A stretch of DNA of 24,681 nt from Haplomitrium mnioides (lineage: Eukaryota; Marchantiophyta; Haplomitriopsida; Calobryales): NCBI GenBank assembly GCA_049999725.1, contig JBNGIS010011887.1:1-24681 (forward strand). Direction: 5' to 3'. This document shows, in pieces, positions 9,499 through 20,585 of this stretch. Each line of letters starts with the position of its first letter. Positions within the stretch are counted from its first letter, which is position 1. The notes under the pieces are model-generated. The model worked only from the letters and a program-made list of their open reading frames with translations. It had not been told where the DNA came from and searched no databases. The position numbers and the translations under genes were made by a program.

Positions 9499-10609
9499 GT
9501 TGCCTATTTTGAGTCTTTTTGCTTTATGCATCAAAACAAAATCCCACTTATTTAAATGTGAAAGTGTTTCAATTCTGCTATGCATGTAGATCATTCACTA
9601 ACTTAGATAATCTCTAACTTATAACAACCACTAGCTTTGATAATCTCTAGCTTACATTGTGTATTTTGAGATTATTATTTTCGTGCAAGATGCAAAATCC
9701 TAGTTGTTTAGATGTGAAAGTGTTTATATTATAGCGTGAATGTAGATCAAATACCAACTTGGATAATCTCTAATTTATGTTGCCTTTTTGAGATTATTAT
9801 CTTATTGCATCAATACAAAACACCATTTATTTAAATGTTAAAGTGTTTTTATTATTGCGTGTATGTAGATTAATCAATAACTTAGATAAACCACTAACCT
9901 AGATAATCCCTAACTTATAACAACCACTAACTTAGATAATTTCTAATTTATGTTGCCTATATTGAGATTATTAGACTTGTGCATCAATACAAAATCCTAC
10001 TTATTTAGATGTGAAAGTGTTTCTATTATGGCATGCATGTAGATCGACCACAAACTTAGATAATCTCTAACTTATATTGCCTATTTTGAGGTTGTTTTCT
10101 TTATGCATCATTACAAAATCCTACTTATTTAGATGTAAAAGTGTTTCTATTGTGGCGTGCATGTAGATGAACCAATAATCTAGATTATCTCTAACTAATG
10201 CTACCTATTTTGAGATTTTTGTCGTTGTGCATCAATACAAAATCACATTTAGTTAGATGTGAAAGTGTTTCTATTATAGCGTGCATGTAGATCAACTACT
10301 ATCTTAGATCATATACTAACTTTGATAATCTCTATCTTATAACTAGAACTAACTTAGAAAATCTCTAACTTATATTGCCACTTTTGAGATTATTATCTTT
10401 GTGCATTAATCCAAAATCCCATTTGTTTAGATGTGAAAGTGTTTCTATTATGGCGTGCATGTAGATCAACCACAAACTTAGATAATCTCTAGCTTATAAC
10501 AACTACTAACTTAGATAATCTCTACCTTATATTGCCTATTTTGAGATTACTATCTTTGTGGATCAATAAGAAAATCCCACTTATTTACATGTGAAAGTGT
10601 TTCTATTAT

Positions 10610-10670
10610 AGCGTGCATGTAGATAAACCACTAACTTTTTGTGAATCAATACAAAGTCCCACTTATTTAG
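10610..10670 (+). repeat. Truncated unit at about 10637
   Basis: AAACCACTAACTT runs directly into TTTGTGAATCAATACAAAG. The stretch AGATAATCTCTAAC to GAGATTATTATC, about 42 bp, is missing. The flanking units are complete, so this is a private deletion of one unit. Confidence 0.8.
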
Positions 10671-11270
10671 ATGTGAAAGTGTTTCTATTATGCCGTGTAT
10701 GTAGATCGACCACTAACTTAGATGATCTCTAGCTTCCAACAACCACTAACTTAGGTAATCTCTAACGTATGTGGCCTATTTTGAGATTACTATCTTTGTA
10801 CATCAATACAAAATCTAACTTATTTAGATGTGAAAGTGTTTCTATTATAGTGTGCATGTAGATAAACCACAAACGTAGATAGTCTCTTACTTATGTTGCT
10901 TTTTTTGAGATTATTATCTTTGTGCATCATAAAAAATCCCACTTGTCTAGATGTGAAAGTGTTTCTATTATGGTGTGCGTGTAGATCAACCACCAACTTA
11001 GATAATCTCTAACTTATGCTACCTATTTTGAGATTATTCTCTTTGTGCATCAATGTAAAATCCTAGTTATTTAGATGTGAAAGTGTTTGTATTTTGGGAC
11101 GTGGATGTAGATAAGCCACAACCATAAATACTTTCTAACTTATGTTGCTTATTTTGAGATTATTATCTTTGTGCATCAATACAAAATCCCACTTATTTAG
11201 ATATGAAAGTGTTTCTATTATGGTGTGCATGTAGATCCACCATGACCTTAGATACTCTCTAACTTATGTT

Positions 11271-11350
11271 GCATATTTTGAGATTATTATCTTTGTGCAA
11301 CAGTATAAATTCCCACTTATAACAACTACTAACTTAGGAAATCTCTTACT
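11271..11350 (+). repeat. Truncated unit, 88-bp deletion at about 11320
   Basis: Here TTCCCACTTAT is joined to AACAACTACTAACTTAGG. In the paralogous copy the two parts are separated by 88 bp (matching ACTT at 8744 and at 8832). The parents share ACTTAT, or nearly so, at the join, which is consistent with deletion between short direct repeats. Confidence 0.85.
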
Positions 11351-11500
11351 TATATTGGCTCGTTTGAGATTGTTATTTTTGTGCATCAATGCAAAATCCC
11401 ACTTATTTAGATGTGAAAGTGTTTCTATTACGACGTGCATGTAGATCAACCATTAACTTAGATACACTCTAGCTTATAACAAACACTAACTTAGACGATT

Positions 11501-11545
11501 TTTACCTTTTGTTGCCTATTTTGTGCATCAATAAAAAAATCCCAC
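11501..11545 (+). repeat. Truncated unit, 15-bp deletion at about 11522
   Basis: GCCTATTTTGTGCATCAATA lacks the usual GAGATTACTATCTTT between TATTTT and GTGCATC. The missing 15 bp are present at the paralogous position near 9040. The two ends share TTTG. Confidence 0.85.
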
Positions 11546-13959
11546 TTATTTAGATGTGAAAGTGTTTCTATTACAGCATGTATATAGATCAACCACTAAC
11601 TTTAGTAATCTCTAACGTATAACAACCACTAACTTAGATAATCTCTTATACTTATTGCCTATTTTGAGACTATTATCTTTGTGAATCAATACAAAATCCC
11701 ACTTATTTGGATGTGAAAGTGTTTTTTTACGGCGTTCAAATAGATCAACCACTAACTTAGATAATATCTAACTTATATTGTTTATTTTAAGATTGTTATC
11801 CATGTGAGTCAATATAAAATCCCACTTATTTAGATGTGATACTGTTTCTATTATGGTGTGCATGTAGATCAACCACTAACTTAGATAGTCTTTAGCTTAT
11901 AACAACCACTAACTTAGATAATCTCTAACTTATAACAACAACTAACTTAGTAAATCACTAGCTTTTGTTGACTATTTTGAGATTATTTTCCATGTGCATC
12001 AATACAAAATCCCACTTTTTAAAATGTCAAAGTGTTTCTTTTTTGGTATGCATGTAGATCAACCACTAACTTGGATAATCTTTAATTTATGCTGCTTATT
12101 CTAAGATTATTATCTATGTGAATCAATAAAAAAATCCTATTTATTCAGATGTGAAAATGTTTCTATTATGGCGTGCATGTAGATCAACCACTAACTTAGA
12201 TAATCTTTAACTTATATTGCCTATTTTGAGATTATTATCTTTGTGCGTCAAAACAAAATCCCACATATTAAGATGTAAAAGTGTTTCCTTTAGAGCTAGC
12301 ACATAGATCAACCACTAACTCGGATAATCTCTCACTTATAACAGCCACTACTTGAGATAATCTCTAAGTTATGTTGCCTATTTTGAGATTATTATTTTTG
12401 TGCATAATCATAAAATCCACTTATTTAGAAGTGAAAGTGTTTCTATTATGGCATGCATGTAGATCAACTAGTATCTTGGATCAACCAATGACTTAGATAA
12501 TCTCTATCTTATAACAACCATTAACTTAGAAAATCACTAACGTATGTCGCATATTTTGAGATTGTTATCTTTGTGCATCAATACTGAATCTCACTGATCT
12601 AGATGTGAAAATGTTTGTATTATGACATACATGTAGATCAACCACGAGCGTAGATAATCTCTAACTTATGTTGTCTATTTTGAGACTATTATCTTTGTGC
12701 ATCACTACAAAATCCCACTTGTTTAGATGTGAAAGTGTTTCTATTATAGTGTACATGTAGATCAACCACTATTTTAGATCAACAACTAACCTAGATAATC
12801 TCAAGCTTATAACAACCACTAACCTAGAAAATCTCTTACTTGGGTTGTCTATTTTGAGATTGTTATCTTTGTGCATCAATACAAAATCCCAATTATTTAG
12901 ATGTGAAAGTATTTCTATTATGGCGTGAATGTAGATCAACCACTAATCTAGATAGTCTTTAACTTTTGTTGCATATTTTGAGATTATTATCTTTGGGCAT
13001 CAACAAAAAAAAACCACTTGTTTAGATGTGAAAGTGTTTCTATTCGAGTGTGCATGTAGATCAACTACAAACTTAGATAATCTATCACTTATGTTGTCTA
13101 TTATGATTTGTTTTCTTTGTGAATCAATAAAAAATTCCACTTGTTTAGATGTGAAAGTGTTTCTATTATGGCATGTATATAGATTAACCACAAATCTAGA
13201 TAATCTCTAACTTATATTGCCCATTTTGAGATTATTATCTTTGTGCATTAATATGAAATCCCACTTACTTAGATGTGAAAGTAGTTCTATTATGGTGTGT
13301 ATGAAGATCAACCACTAGCTTACACAATCTCTAACTTATATTGCCTATTTTGAGATTATTATATTTGTGCATCAATACAAAATCCCACTTATTTAGATGT
13401 GAGAGTGTTTCTATTATTGCGTACATGTAGATCAAAGACAAACTTACATCAACCACTAACTTATAACAACCACTACTTTAGATAATCTCTAACCTTTGTT
13501 TCAAATTTTGACATTGTGATCTTTGTGAATTAATGCAAAATCCTACTTATTTAGATTAGAAAGTGTTTTCTATTATGACGTGCATCTAGATCAACCACAA
13601 ACTTAGATAATCTCTAACTAATGTTGCTTATTTTGAGATTGTTATCTTTGTGTATCAAAATGAAATCCCTCTTATTTAGATGTGAGAGTGTTTGTATTAT
13701 AGCGAGCATATAGATCAACCACTAACTTAGATAATCTCTAACTTATGTTGCCTATTTTGAGATTTTTTTTTTGTGCATCAATATAAAATCCCACTTGTCT
13801 AGATGGGAAAGTCTTTCTCTTATTGCGGGCATGTAGGTCAACCACCAACTAAGATAATCTCTAACTTATAACAACCACTAACTTGGATAATCTCTATCTT
13901 ATGTTGCATTTTTTGAGATTCTTATCTTTATGCAACAATACAAAATTCCACCTATCTAG

Positions 13960-14590
13960 ATGTGAAAGTGTTTCTATTATTGTGTGCATGTAGATCAACC
14001 ACTAACTTAGATAATCTCTTAGCTTATAACATTCATTAACTTGGATAATCTAACTTATGTTGCTTTTTTTGAGATTCTTATCTTTGTGCAACAATACAAA
14101 ATCCCACTTATTTAGATGTGAAAATGTTTCTATTATGGCATGAATGTAGATCAACCACTTATTTAGAAAATCTCTAACTTATAACAAGCACTAACTTAGA
14201 CAATCTCTAGCTTATATTGCTTATTTTTAGATAACTCTCTTTGTGAATAGCTACAAAATCCCACTTATCTAGATGTGAAAGTGTTTCTATTTCGTGTGCA
14301 TGTAGATCAACCACTAGCTTAGATAATCTCTAACTTTTAACATTCACTAACTTGGATAATCTCTAACTTATGTTGCTTTTTTCTGAGTTTCCTATCTTTG
14401 TGCAACAATGCAAAATCCCACTTATTTAGATGTGAAAGTGCTATTATTATGGTGTGAATGTAGGTCAACCACTAATTTAGAAAATCTCTAACTTATAAAA
14501 ACCACTAACTTAGATAATCTCTAGCTTATATTGCATATTTTGAGATTATTATTTTTGTGAATCAAAACAAAATCCCACTTATTTATTTGT
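13960..14590 (+). repeat. 314-bp dimer higher-order repeat (2 x 157 bp)
   Basis: Two 157-bp unit types alternate. One has AACATTCACTAACTTGGATA followed by TTTTTTGAGATTCTTATC and GCAACAATA. The other has GGCATGAATGTAG or GGTGTGAATGTAG with TTTAGAAAATCTCTAAC, followed by a unit with TTTGTGAAT. GCAACAATA lies at 14088 and GCAACAATG at 14402, exactly 314 bp apart. Related single or paired units recur near 13932, 16852, 17928, 18905, 21440 and 22455, usually preceded by a TCTAGATGTGAAAG unit containing ATTATCG. Confidence 0.8.
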
Positions 14591-16523
14591 GAAAGTGCTT
14601 CTATTATTATATGTATGTAGATCAACCACAAACTTAGATAATTGCTAATTTATGTTGCCTTTTGGAGATTGTTATCTTTGTGCATCAACAAAAAATCCCA
14701 ATTATTTAGATGTGAAAGTGTTTCTACTATGGCATACATATAGACTAGCCACAAACTTAGAAAATCTCTAACTTATGTTGCCTATTTTAAGATTGTTGTC
14801 TTTGTGCATCATTAAAAAATTCCACTTTTTTAGTTGTAAGAGTGTTTTATTATAGTGGCATATAGATCAACCACTAACTTGGATTATGTCTAACTTGTGT
14901 TACCTATTCTGAGATTGTTATCTTTGTAAATCAATACAAAATCCCACTTATTTAAATGTGAAAGTGTTTCAATTTTGTTGTGCTATAGATCAACCACTAC
15001 CTTAGATATTCTCTAACTTATAACAACCATTAACTTGGATAATCTCTAACTTGTGTTGCCTATTTTGAGATTTTATCTTTGTGCATGAAAACAAAATCCC
15101 ACTTATTAGGATGTGAAAGTGTTTCTAGTATAGCGTGCCTATAGATCAATCACTAACTTAGATAATCTCTAACTTATAACAAACACTAACTTAGATAATC
15201 TCCAACTTATGTTGCCTTTTTTTAGATTATTATCTTCTTGCTTCAATACAAAATCCCACTTATTTAATATTGAAAGTGTTTCTATCATTGTGTGCGCAGA
15301 TCAACCACAAACTTAGATCAGCCACTAACTTAGATAATCTCTAACTTATGACAACCACTACTTTAGATAATCTCTACTTTTGTTTCGTTTTTTTAGATTA
15401 TTGTCTTTTTGAATCAATGCAAAATCCCACTTATTTAGATGTGAAAGTGTTTCTATTATAGCGTGCATGTAGATCAACCACTAACTTAGAAAATCTCTAA
15501 CTTATGTTGCCTATTTTAAGATTATTGTCTTTGTGCATCAATAAAAAATCCCACTTATTAAGATGTGAAAGTGTTTCTATTATAGCGTGTCTCTAGATCA
15601 CTCACTAACTTAGATAATCTCTAACTTGTAACAAACACTAACTTAGATAATCTGTAGCTTATATTGCTTTTTTTGAGATTATTATCTTTGTGCATCAATT
15701 TAAAATCCCACTTATCTAGATGTGAAAGTGTCTTTATTATGGCGAGCATGTAGATCAACCACAAACTTAGACAATCTCTAGCTATTGTTGCCTATTTTGA
15801 GATTGTTATCTTTGTGCATCAATGAAAAATCCCACTTATTTAGATGTGAGAGTGTTGTTATTTTAGCGTGCATATAGATCAACCACTAACTTAGATAATC
15901 TCTAACTTATGTTGCCTATTTTTAGATTATTGTATTTGTAAATCAATGCAAAACACCACTTATTTAGATGTGAAAGTGTTTCAATTATGGTGTGCATATA
16001 GATCAACTACTAGCTTAGATAATCTCTATCTTATAACAACCACTAACTTAAATAATCTCTAACTTATATTGCCTATTTTGAGACTATTATCTTTGTTCAT
16101 CAACACAAAATCCCACTTATTAAGATGTGAGAGTGTTTCTATTATAGCATACATCTAGATCACTCACTAGCTCAGATAATCTCTAACTTTTAGCAAACAC
16201 TAACTTGATTAATCTGTAACTTATATTGCCTATTTTGAGATTATTATTTTTTTATCAATGCAAAATCCCACTTTATCAAATGTGAAAGTATTTTTATTTT
16301 GGCATGCATGTACATCAACCACTAACTTAGATCAACCACTAACGTAGAAAATCTCTATCTTGTCACAACCACCAACTTAGATAATGTCTAACTTGTATTG
16401 CCTAATTGGAGATGACAACCTTCGTGTATTAATAACAAATCCCACTTATTTAGATGTGAGTGTTTCTATTATAGAGTGTATGTAGATCAACCACTAACTT
16501 AGATAATCTCTCACTTGTGTTGT

Positions 16524-16570
16524 TTTTTTCGAGATTTTTTTCTTTGTGTATCAATAAAACATCCCACTTA
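16524..16570 (+). repeat. 47-bp sequence left of the gap, identical to the right flank
   Basis: The 47 bases ending at the gap (TTTTTTCGAGATTTTTTTCT to CATCCCACTTA) are identical to the first 47 bases after it. They contain several rare variants (CGAGATTTTTTTC, GTGTATC, AAAACATCCC). Chance identity between two different units is therefore unlikely. Confidence 0.97.
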
Positions 16571-16670
16571 NNNNNNNNNNNNNNNNNNNNNNNNNNNNNN
16601 NNNNNNNNNNNNNNNNNNNNNNNNNNNNNNNNNNNNNNNNNNNNNNNNNNNNNNNNNNNNNNNNNNNNNN
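16571..16670. other. Assembly gap, 100 Ns
   Basis: Exactly 100 Ns, a round number commonly used as a placeholder for a gap of unknown size. Because the two flanks repeat the same 47 bp, the gap most likely joins two contig ends that overlap but were not merged. The real missing length is probably zero, and one 47-bp copy is probably redundant. Any open frame drawn across this stretch is meaningless. Confidence 0.97.
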
Positions 16671-16717
16671 TTTTTTCGAGATTTTTTTCTTTGTGTATCA
16701 ATAAAACATCCCACTTA
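16671..16717 (+). repeat. 47-bp sequence right of the gap, identical to the left flank
   Basis: Identical to 16524-16570. It continues into TCTAGATGTGAAAGTG, which is the correct next part of a unit after CCCACTTA. Merging the two copies therefore gives one normal, in-phase repeat unit. Confidence 0.97.
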
Positions 16718-17060
16718 TCTAGATGTGAAAGTGTTTCTATTATCGCATGCATGTAGATCAACCACTAACTTAGATAGTCTCTAACTTGTAACATTCACTA
16801 ACTTGGATAATCTCTAACTTATGTTGCTTTTTTTGAGTTTCTTATCTTTTTGCAACAATACAAAAACCCACCTATCTAGATGTGAAGGTGTTTCTATTAC
16901 CGCGTGCATGTAGATCAACCACTAACTTAGAAAATCTCTAACTTATTACATTCACTAACTTGGATAATCTCTAACTTATGTTGCATTTTTTGAGATTCTT
17001 ATTTTTTTGCAACAATACAAAATCCTACTTATTAGATATGAAAGTGTTTTGATTATGGCA
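16718..17060 (+). repeat. Repeated 157-bp CATTCACTAAC units
   Basis: CATTCACTAACTTGGATAAT occurs at 16792 and 16949, exactly 157 bp apart. Each is followed by a GAGTTTCTTATC or GAGATTCTTATT variant and GCAACAATA. This is a tandem duplication of one of the unit types of the 314-bp dimer (13960-14590). The next unit, with GGCATGAATGTAG near 17056, matches the partner type of that dimer. Confidence 0.8.
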
Positions 17061-17341
17061 TGAATGTAGATCAACCACTAACTTAGATAATCTCTAACTT
17101 ATAACAACCACTAACTTAGATAATCTCTAGCTTATGTTGCATATTTTGAGATTATTATCTTTGTGAATCAATACATAGTCCCACTTATTTAGATGTAACA
17201 GTGTTTCAATTATGGTGTGCATATTGATCAACCACTAACTTCATAAACTCTCACTTATAACAACAACTAACTTAGATAATCTTTATCTTATATTGATAAT
17301 TTTGAGATTGTTGTCGTTGTGCATGAATACAAAATATCCCA

Positions 17342-17936
17342 CTTATTAAGATGTGAAAGTCTTTCTATTATAATGTGCCTTTAGATCACTCACTAACTTA
17401 GATAATTTCTATCTTACAACAAACACTAAGTTATATAATCTCTAGCTTATATTCCCTATTTTGATATTACTATCTTTGTGCATCAACAAAAAATCCCACT
17501 TATTCAAGTCTGCAAGTGTTTCTATTTTGGCGTGCATGTAGATCAACCACTAGCTTTGATCAACCACTATAATCTCTATCTTATCACAACCACTAACTAA
17601 GATAATCAATAACTTCTATTGCCTAATTGGAGATTATAACCTTTGTGTATCAAATACAAATCCCACTTATTAAGATTTGAAAGTGTTTCTATTATGGTGT
17701 GTATGTAGATCAACCACTAGCTTAGATAATCCCTAACTTATGTTGGATAATATGAGATTATTTTCTTTGTGGATCAATAAAAAATCCCACTCATCTAGAT
17801 GTGAAAGTGTTTCTATTATCGAGTATATTTAGATCAACCAGCAACTTAGATAATCTCTAACTTACAACAACCACTAACTTGGATAATCTCTAACTTATAT
17901 TGTCTTTTTTGAGATTCTTCTATTTATACAACAATA
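17342..17936 (+). repeat. Multi-unit ordered block, copy 2
   Basis: Same order as the block at 16116-16860: CTTATTAAGATGTGAAAG with GATCACTCACTAACTTAG and CAAACACTAAG; TATTTTGGCGTGCATGTAGA with ACTAGCTTTGATCAACCACT; TATCACAACCACTAAC and GCCTAATTGGAGATTATAAC (17621); a GTGTGTATGTAG unit; CATCTAGATGTGAAAG with ATTATCGAG; then GAGATTCTTC and ACAACAATA (17928). Anchor to anchor it measures 586 bp. It is uninterrupted, so it is the cleanest reference for the block. Confidence 0.87.
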
Positions 17937-19099
17937 TAAAATCCCACTTATTTAGATGTGAAAGTGTTTCTATTATAACGTTATTGTGGATGAACGACTA
18001 ACTTAGATAATCTCTAACTTATAACAACCACTAACTTCGATAATCTCTAACTTATATTGCATATTTTGAGATTGTTGTCTTTGTGCATCAATGCAAAATC
18101 TCACTTATTCGGATTTGAAAGTGTTTCTATTTTGGCATGCATGTAGATCAATCACTAACTTGGATAATCTCTTACTTACAACAACCACTAACTTAGATAA
18201 TCTCTCCAACTTATGTTTCCTATTTTGAGATTATGATCTTTGTGCATCAATATAAAATCCTACTTATTTAATTGTGAAATTGTTTCTATTGATGCATGCA
18301 TGTAGATCAATCATGAACTTGGATAATCTCTAACTTATGTTGCATATTTTGAGATTATTGTCTTTGTGCATCAATAGAAAATCCCACTTGTTTAGATGTG
18401 AAATTGTTTATATTATAGCGTGCATGTAGATCAACCATAGACTTAGATAATCTCTAACTTATATTTACTATTTTGAGATTTTTTTTTTTGTGCATCAATA
18501 AAAAAATCCCACTTACTTAGATGTGCGAGTATTTCTCTTATAGCGTGCATATAGATCAACCACTAACTTAGATAATCCCTAACTTATGTTGTCTGTTTTG
18601 AGATTATTATCTTTGTGAATCAATGAAAAATCCTACTTATTTAGATGTGAAAGTGTTTCTAATATCACATGCATGTAGATCAACAACAAACTTGGATAAT
18701 CTCTAACTTATGTTGCTTATTTTGAGATTGTTATCCTTGTGCATCAATACAAAATCCCACTTATTTAGATCTGAAAGTGTGTTTTTTGATGGCGTGAATG
18801 TGGATCAACCCCTAAGTTAACTTAGATAATCTCTAACTTATAACAACCACTAACTTGGATAATCTCTAACTTATATTGACTTTTTGAAGATTCTTGTCTT
18901 TGTACAACAATACAGAATCTCACTTATTTGGATGTGAAAGTGTTTCTATTGTTGCGGTATGTAGATCAACCACTAACTTAGATAATGTTTAACCTATATT
19001 AACCACTAACCTACATAATCTCGAACCTATGTTGCCTATTTTGAGATTATTATCTTTTTGCATCAATACAAAATCCCACTTATTTGGATGTGAAAGTGT

Positions 19100-19340
19100 T
19101 TCTATTATGGCATGCATGTAGATCAACCACTAACTTTAGTAATCTCTAATTTAGAACAGCCACTAACTTTGATAATCTCTAACACTTGTCGCCTATTTAG
19201 AGACTATTATCTTTGTGCATCAATAGAAAATCCCACTTATTTAGATGTGAAAGTGTTTTTATTATAACTTGCATGTAGATCAACCACCAACTTAGATAAT
19301 CTCTAACTTATGTCGTCTCTTTGAGATTGTTATCTTTGTG
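19100..19340 (+). repeat. Two-unit variant block marked by ACTTTAGTAATC
   Basis: A 157-bp unit with CACTAACTTTAGTAATCTCT (ACTTTAGTAATC at 19133), TCTAACACTTGTCGCC and GAGACTATTATC, followed by a unit with GTTTTTATTATA and then TTTGTGAATCAATAC. The same pair occurs near 9130, 11599 and 20358. The first two lie inside the segmental duplication. Confidence 0.75.
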
Positions 19341-20162
19341 AATCAATACAAAATCCCACTTATTTAGATGTGAAAGTGCTTCTATTATAGTGTTCACGTA
19401 GATCAACTACTAACTTAGAAAATGTCTAACTTATAACAACCACTAACTTAGATAATGTCTAACTTATGTTGCCTATTTTAAGATTATCATCTTTGTGCAT
19501 CAATACAAAGTCCCACTTATTGAGATGTGAAAGTGTTTCTCTTATAGCGTGCCTATCGATCTATCACTCACTTAGATAATCTCTACCTTATAACAACCAC
19601 CAACTTAGATAATATCTATCTTATATTGCATATTTTAAGATTATCATCTTTGTCCATCAATACAAAATCCAACTTATTTAGATGTGAAAGTGTTTATATT
19701 ATAGCGTACTTATCGATCAAATACTCACTTAGACAATCTCTACTTTATAGCAGCCAATAACTTAGAAAATTTCTACCTTATATTGCCTATTTTAAGATTA
19801 TTATCTTTGTACATCAATACAAAATCCCACTTATTTAGATGTGAAAGTGTTTCTATTATAACTTGCATGTAGAGCAACCACTAACTTACAAAATCTCTAA
19901 CGTATAACAACCACTAACTTTGATAATCTCTTACTTATGTTGCCCATATTGAGATTATTATCTTTGTGCATCAATACACAATCCTACTTATTTTGCTGTG
20001 AAAGTGTTTCTATTATGGTGTGTGTGTGTAGATCAACCATGAACTTAGATACTCTCTAATATATGTTGCCTATTTTGAGATTATAATCTTTGTGCATCAA
20101 TACAAAATCCCACTTATTTAGATATGAGAGTGTTTCAATTATGACGTGCATGTAGATCAACC

Positions 20163-20250
20163 CACTAACTAAGATAGTCTCTAACTTATAACAACCACTA
20201 ACTTGGATAATCTCTAACTTATAACAACCACTAACTTAGATAATCTCTAC
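20163..20250 (+). repeat. Double 33-bp extension (190-bp unit)
   Basis: Three successive versions of the 33-bp segment occur: ACTAAGATAGTCTCTAACTT, then ACTTGGATAATCTCTAACTT, then ACTTAGATAATCTCTACCTT, joined by ATAACAACCACTA. Like the 190-bp unit at 9413-9498 it has two extra blocks, but here the three versions differ from each other. Confidence 0.85.
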
Positions 20251-20339
20251 CTTGTATTGTCTATTTTGAGATTGTTATCTTTGTGCATCAATACAAAATT
20301 CCACTTACTTGGATGTGAAAGCGTTTCTATTGTGGCATG

Positions 20340-20585
20340 CATGTAGATCAACCACTAACTTTAGTGATCTCTTACTTATAACAACTACTAACTTAGATAA
20401 TCTCTAACACATTTCACCTATTTTAAGACTTTTATCTTTAAGTATCAATAGAAAATCCGACCTATTTAGATGTGAAAATGTTTTTATTATGGTATGCATG
20501 TAGATCAACCACTAACTTAGATAATCTCTAACTTATGCTGCATATTTGAGATTATTATCTTTGTGAATCAATACAAAATCCCACC
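20340..20585 (+). repeat. Two-unit variant block marked by ACTTTAGTGATC
   Basis: A diverged member of the class seen near 9130, 11599 and 19133. It has ACTTTAGTGATCTCTTAC at 20358, TCTCTAACACATTTCACC, AAGACTTTTATC and AATAGAAAATCC (shared with 19225), followed by GTTTTTATTATGG and a unit with TTTGTGAATCAATAC. Confidence 0.7.

Larger units (their letters stand above)
10858..11913 (+). repeat. Segmental duplication inside the satellite, copy 2
   Basis: Collinear partner of 8255-9445, offset by 2604 bp at the left anchor (CACAAACGTAGATAGTCTC at 10868) and by 2468 bp at the right anchor (TCTTTAGCTT at 11889). The net difference of 136 bp is accounted for by indels I can see: the 31-bp insertion in copy 1, an 88-bp deletion here near 11320, a 15-bp deletion here near 11522, and changes of one or two bases elsewhere. 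Upstream of about 10855 the two loci no longer share rare variants. The copies have diverged by many single-base changes. Confidence 0.9.
16116..16860 (+). repeat. Multi-unit ordered block, copy 1 (interrupted by the N gap)
   Basis: An ordered set of variant units: CTTATTAAGATGTGAGAG with GATCACTCACTAG and AGCAAACACTAACTTG; then TATTTTGGCATGCATGTACA with an 18-bp extension; then TCACAACCACCAACTTAG and GCCTAATTGGAGATGACAAC; then a unit with ATAGAGTGTATGTAG; then TCTAGATGTGAAAG with ATTATCG; ending at GCAACAATA (16852). From CTTATTAAG to GCAACAATA is 736 bp as assembled, and 589 bp after removing the 100 Ns and one 47-bp duplicate. The same order is seen from 17342 and from 21863. Confidence 0.87.

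Noticed and set aside
11264-13210. Open frames of 60-63 codons on both strands (11264-11449, 13000-13191, 13028-13210)
   Set aside because: All lie wholly inside satellite units, overlap each other on opposite strands, and have peptides shared with frames elsewhere in the array (HNRNTF, CRSTTN).
16450-16784. Open frames of 79-103 codons spanning the Ns
   Set aside because: A third of each frame is undefined sequence, and both flanks are the same 47 bp. Pure gap artefacts.
13760-18495. T-rich tracts such as those near 13762 and 18479 as terminators or poly-T signals
   Set aside because: They replace the normal GAGATTATTATCTTTG part of single units and have no adjoining gene or hairpin; simple homopolymer expansion is enough.
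20018-20029. GT microsatellite
   Set aside because: Only six GT pairs, a small expansion of the usual GGTGTGCATGTAG part of the unit.
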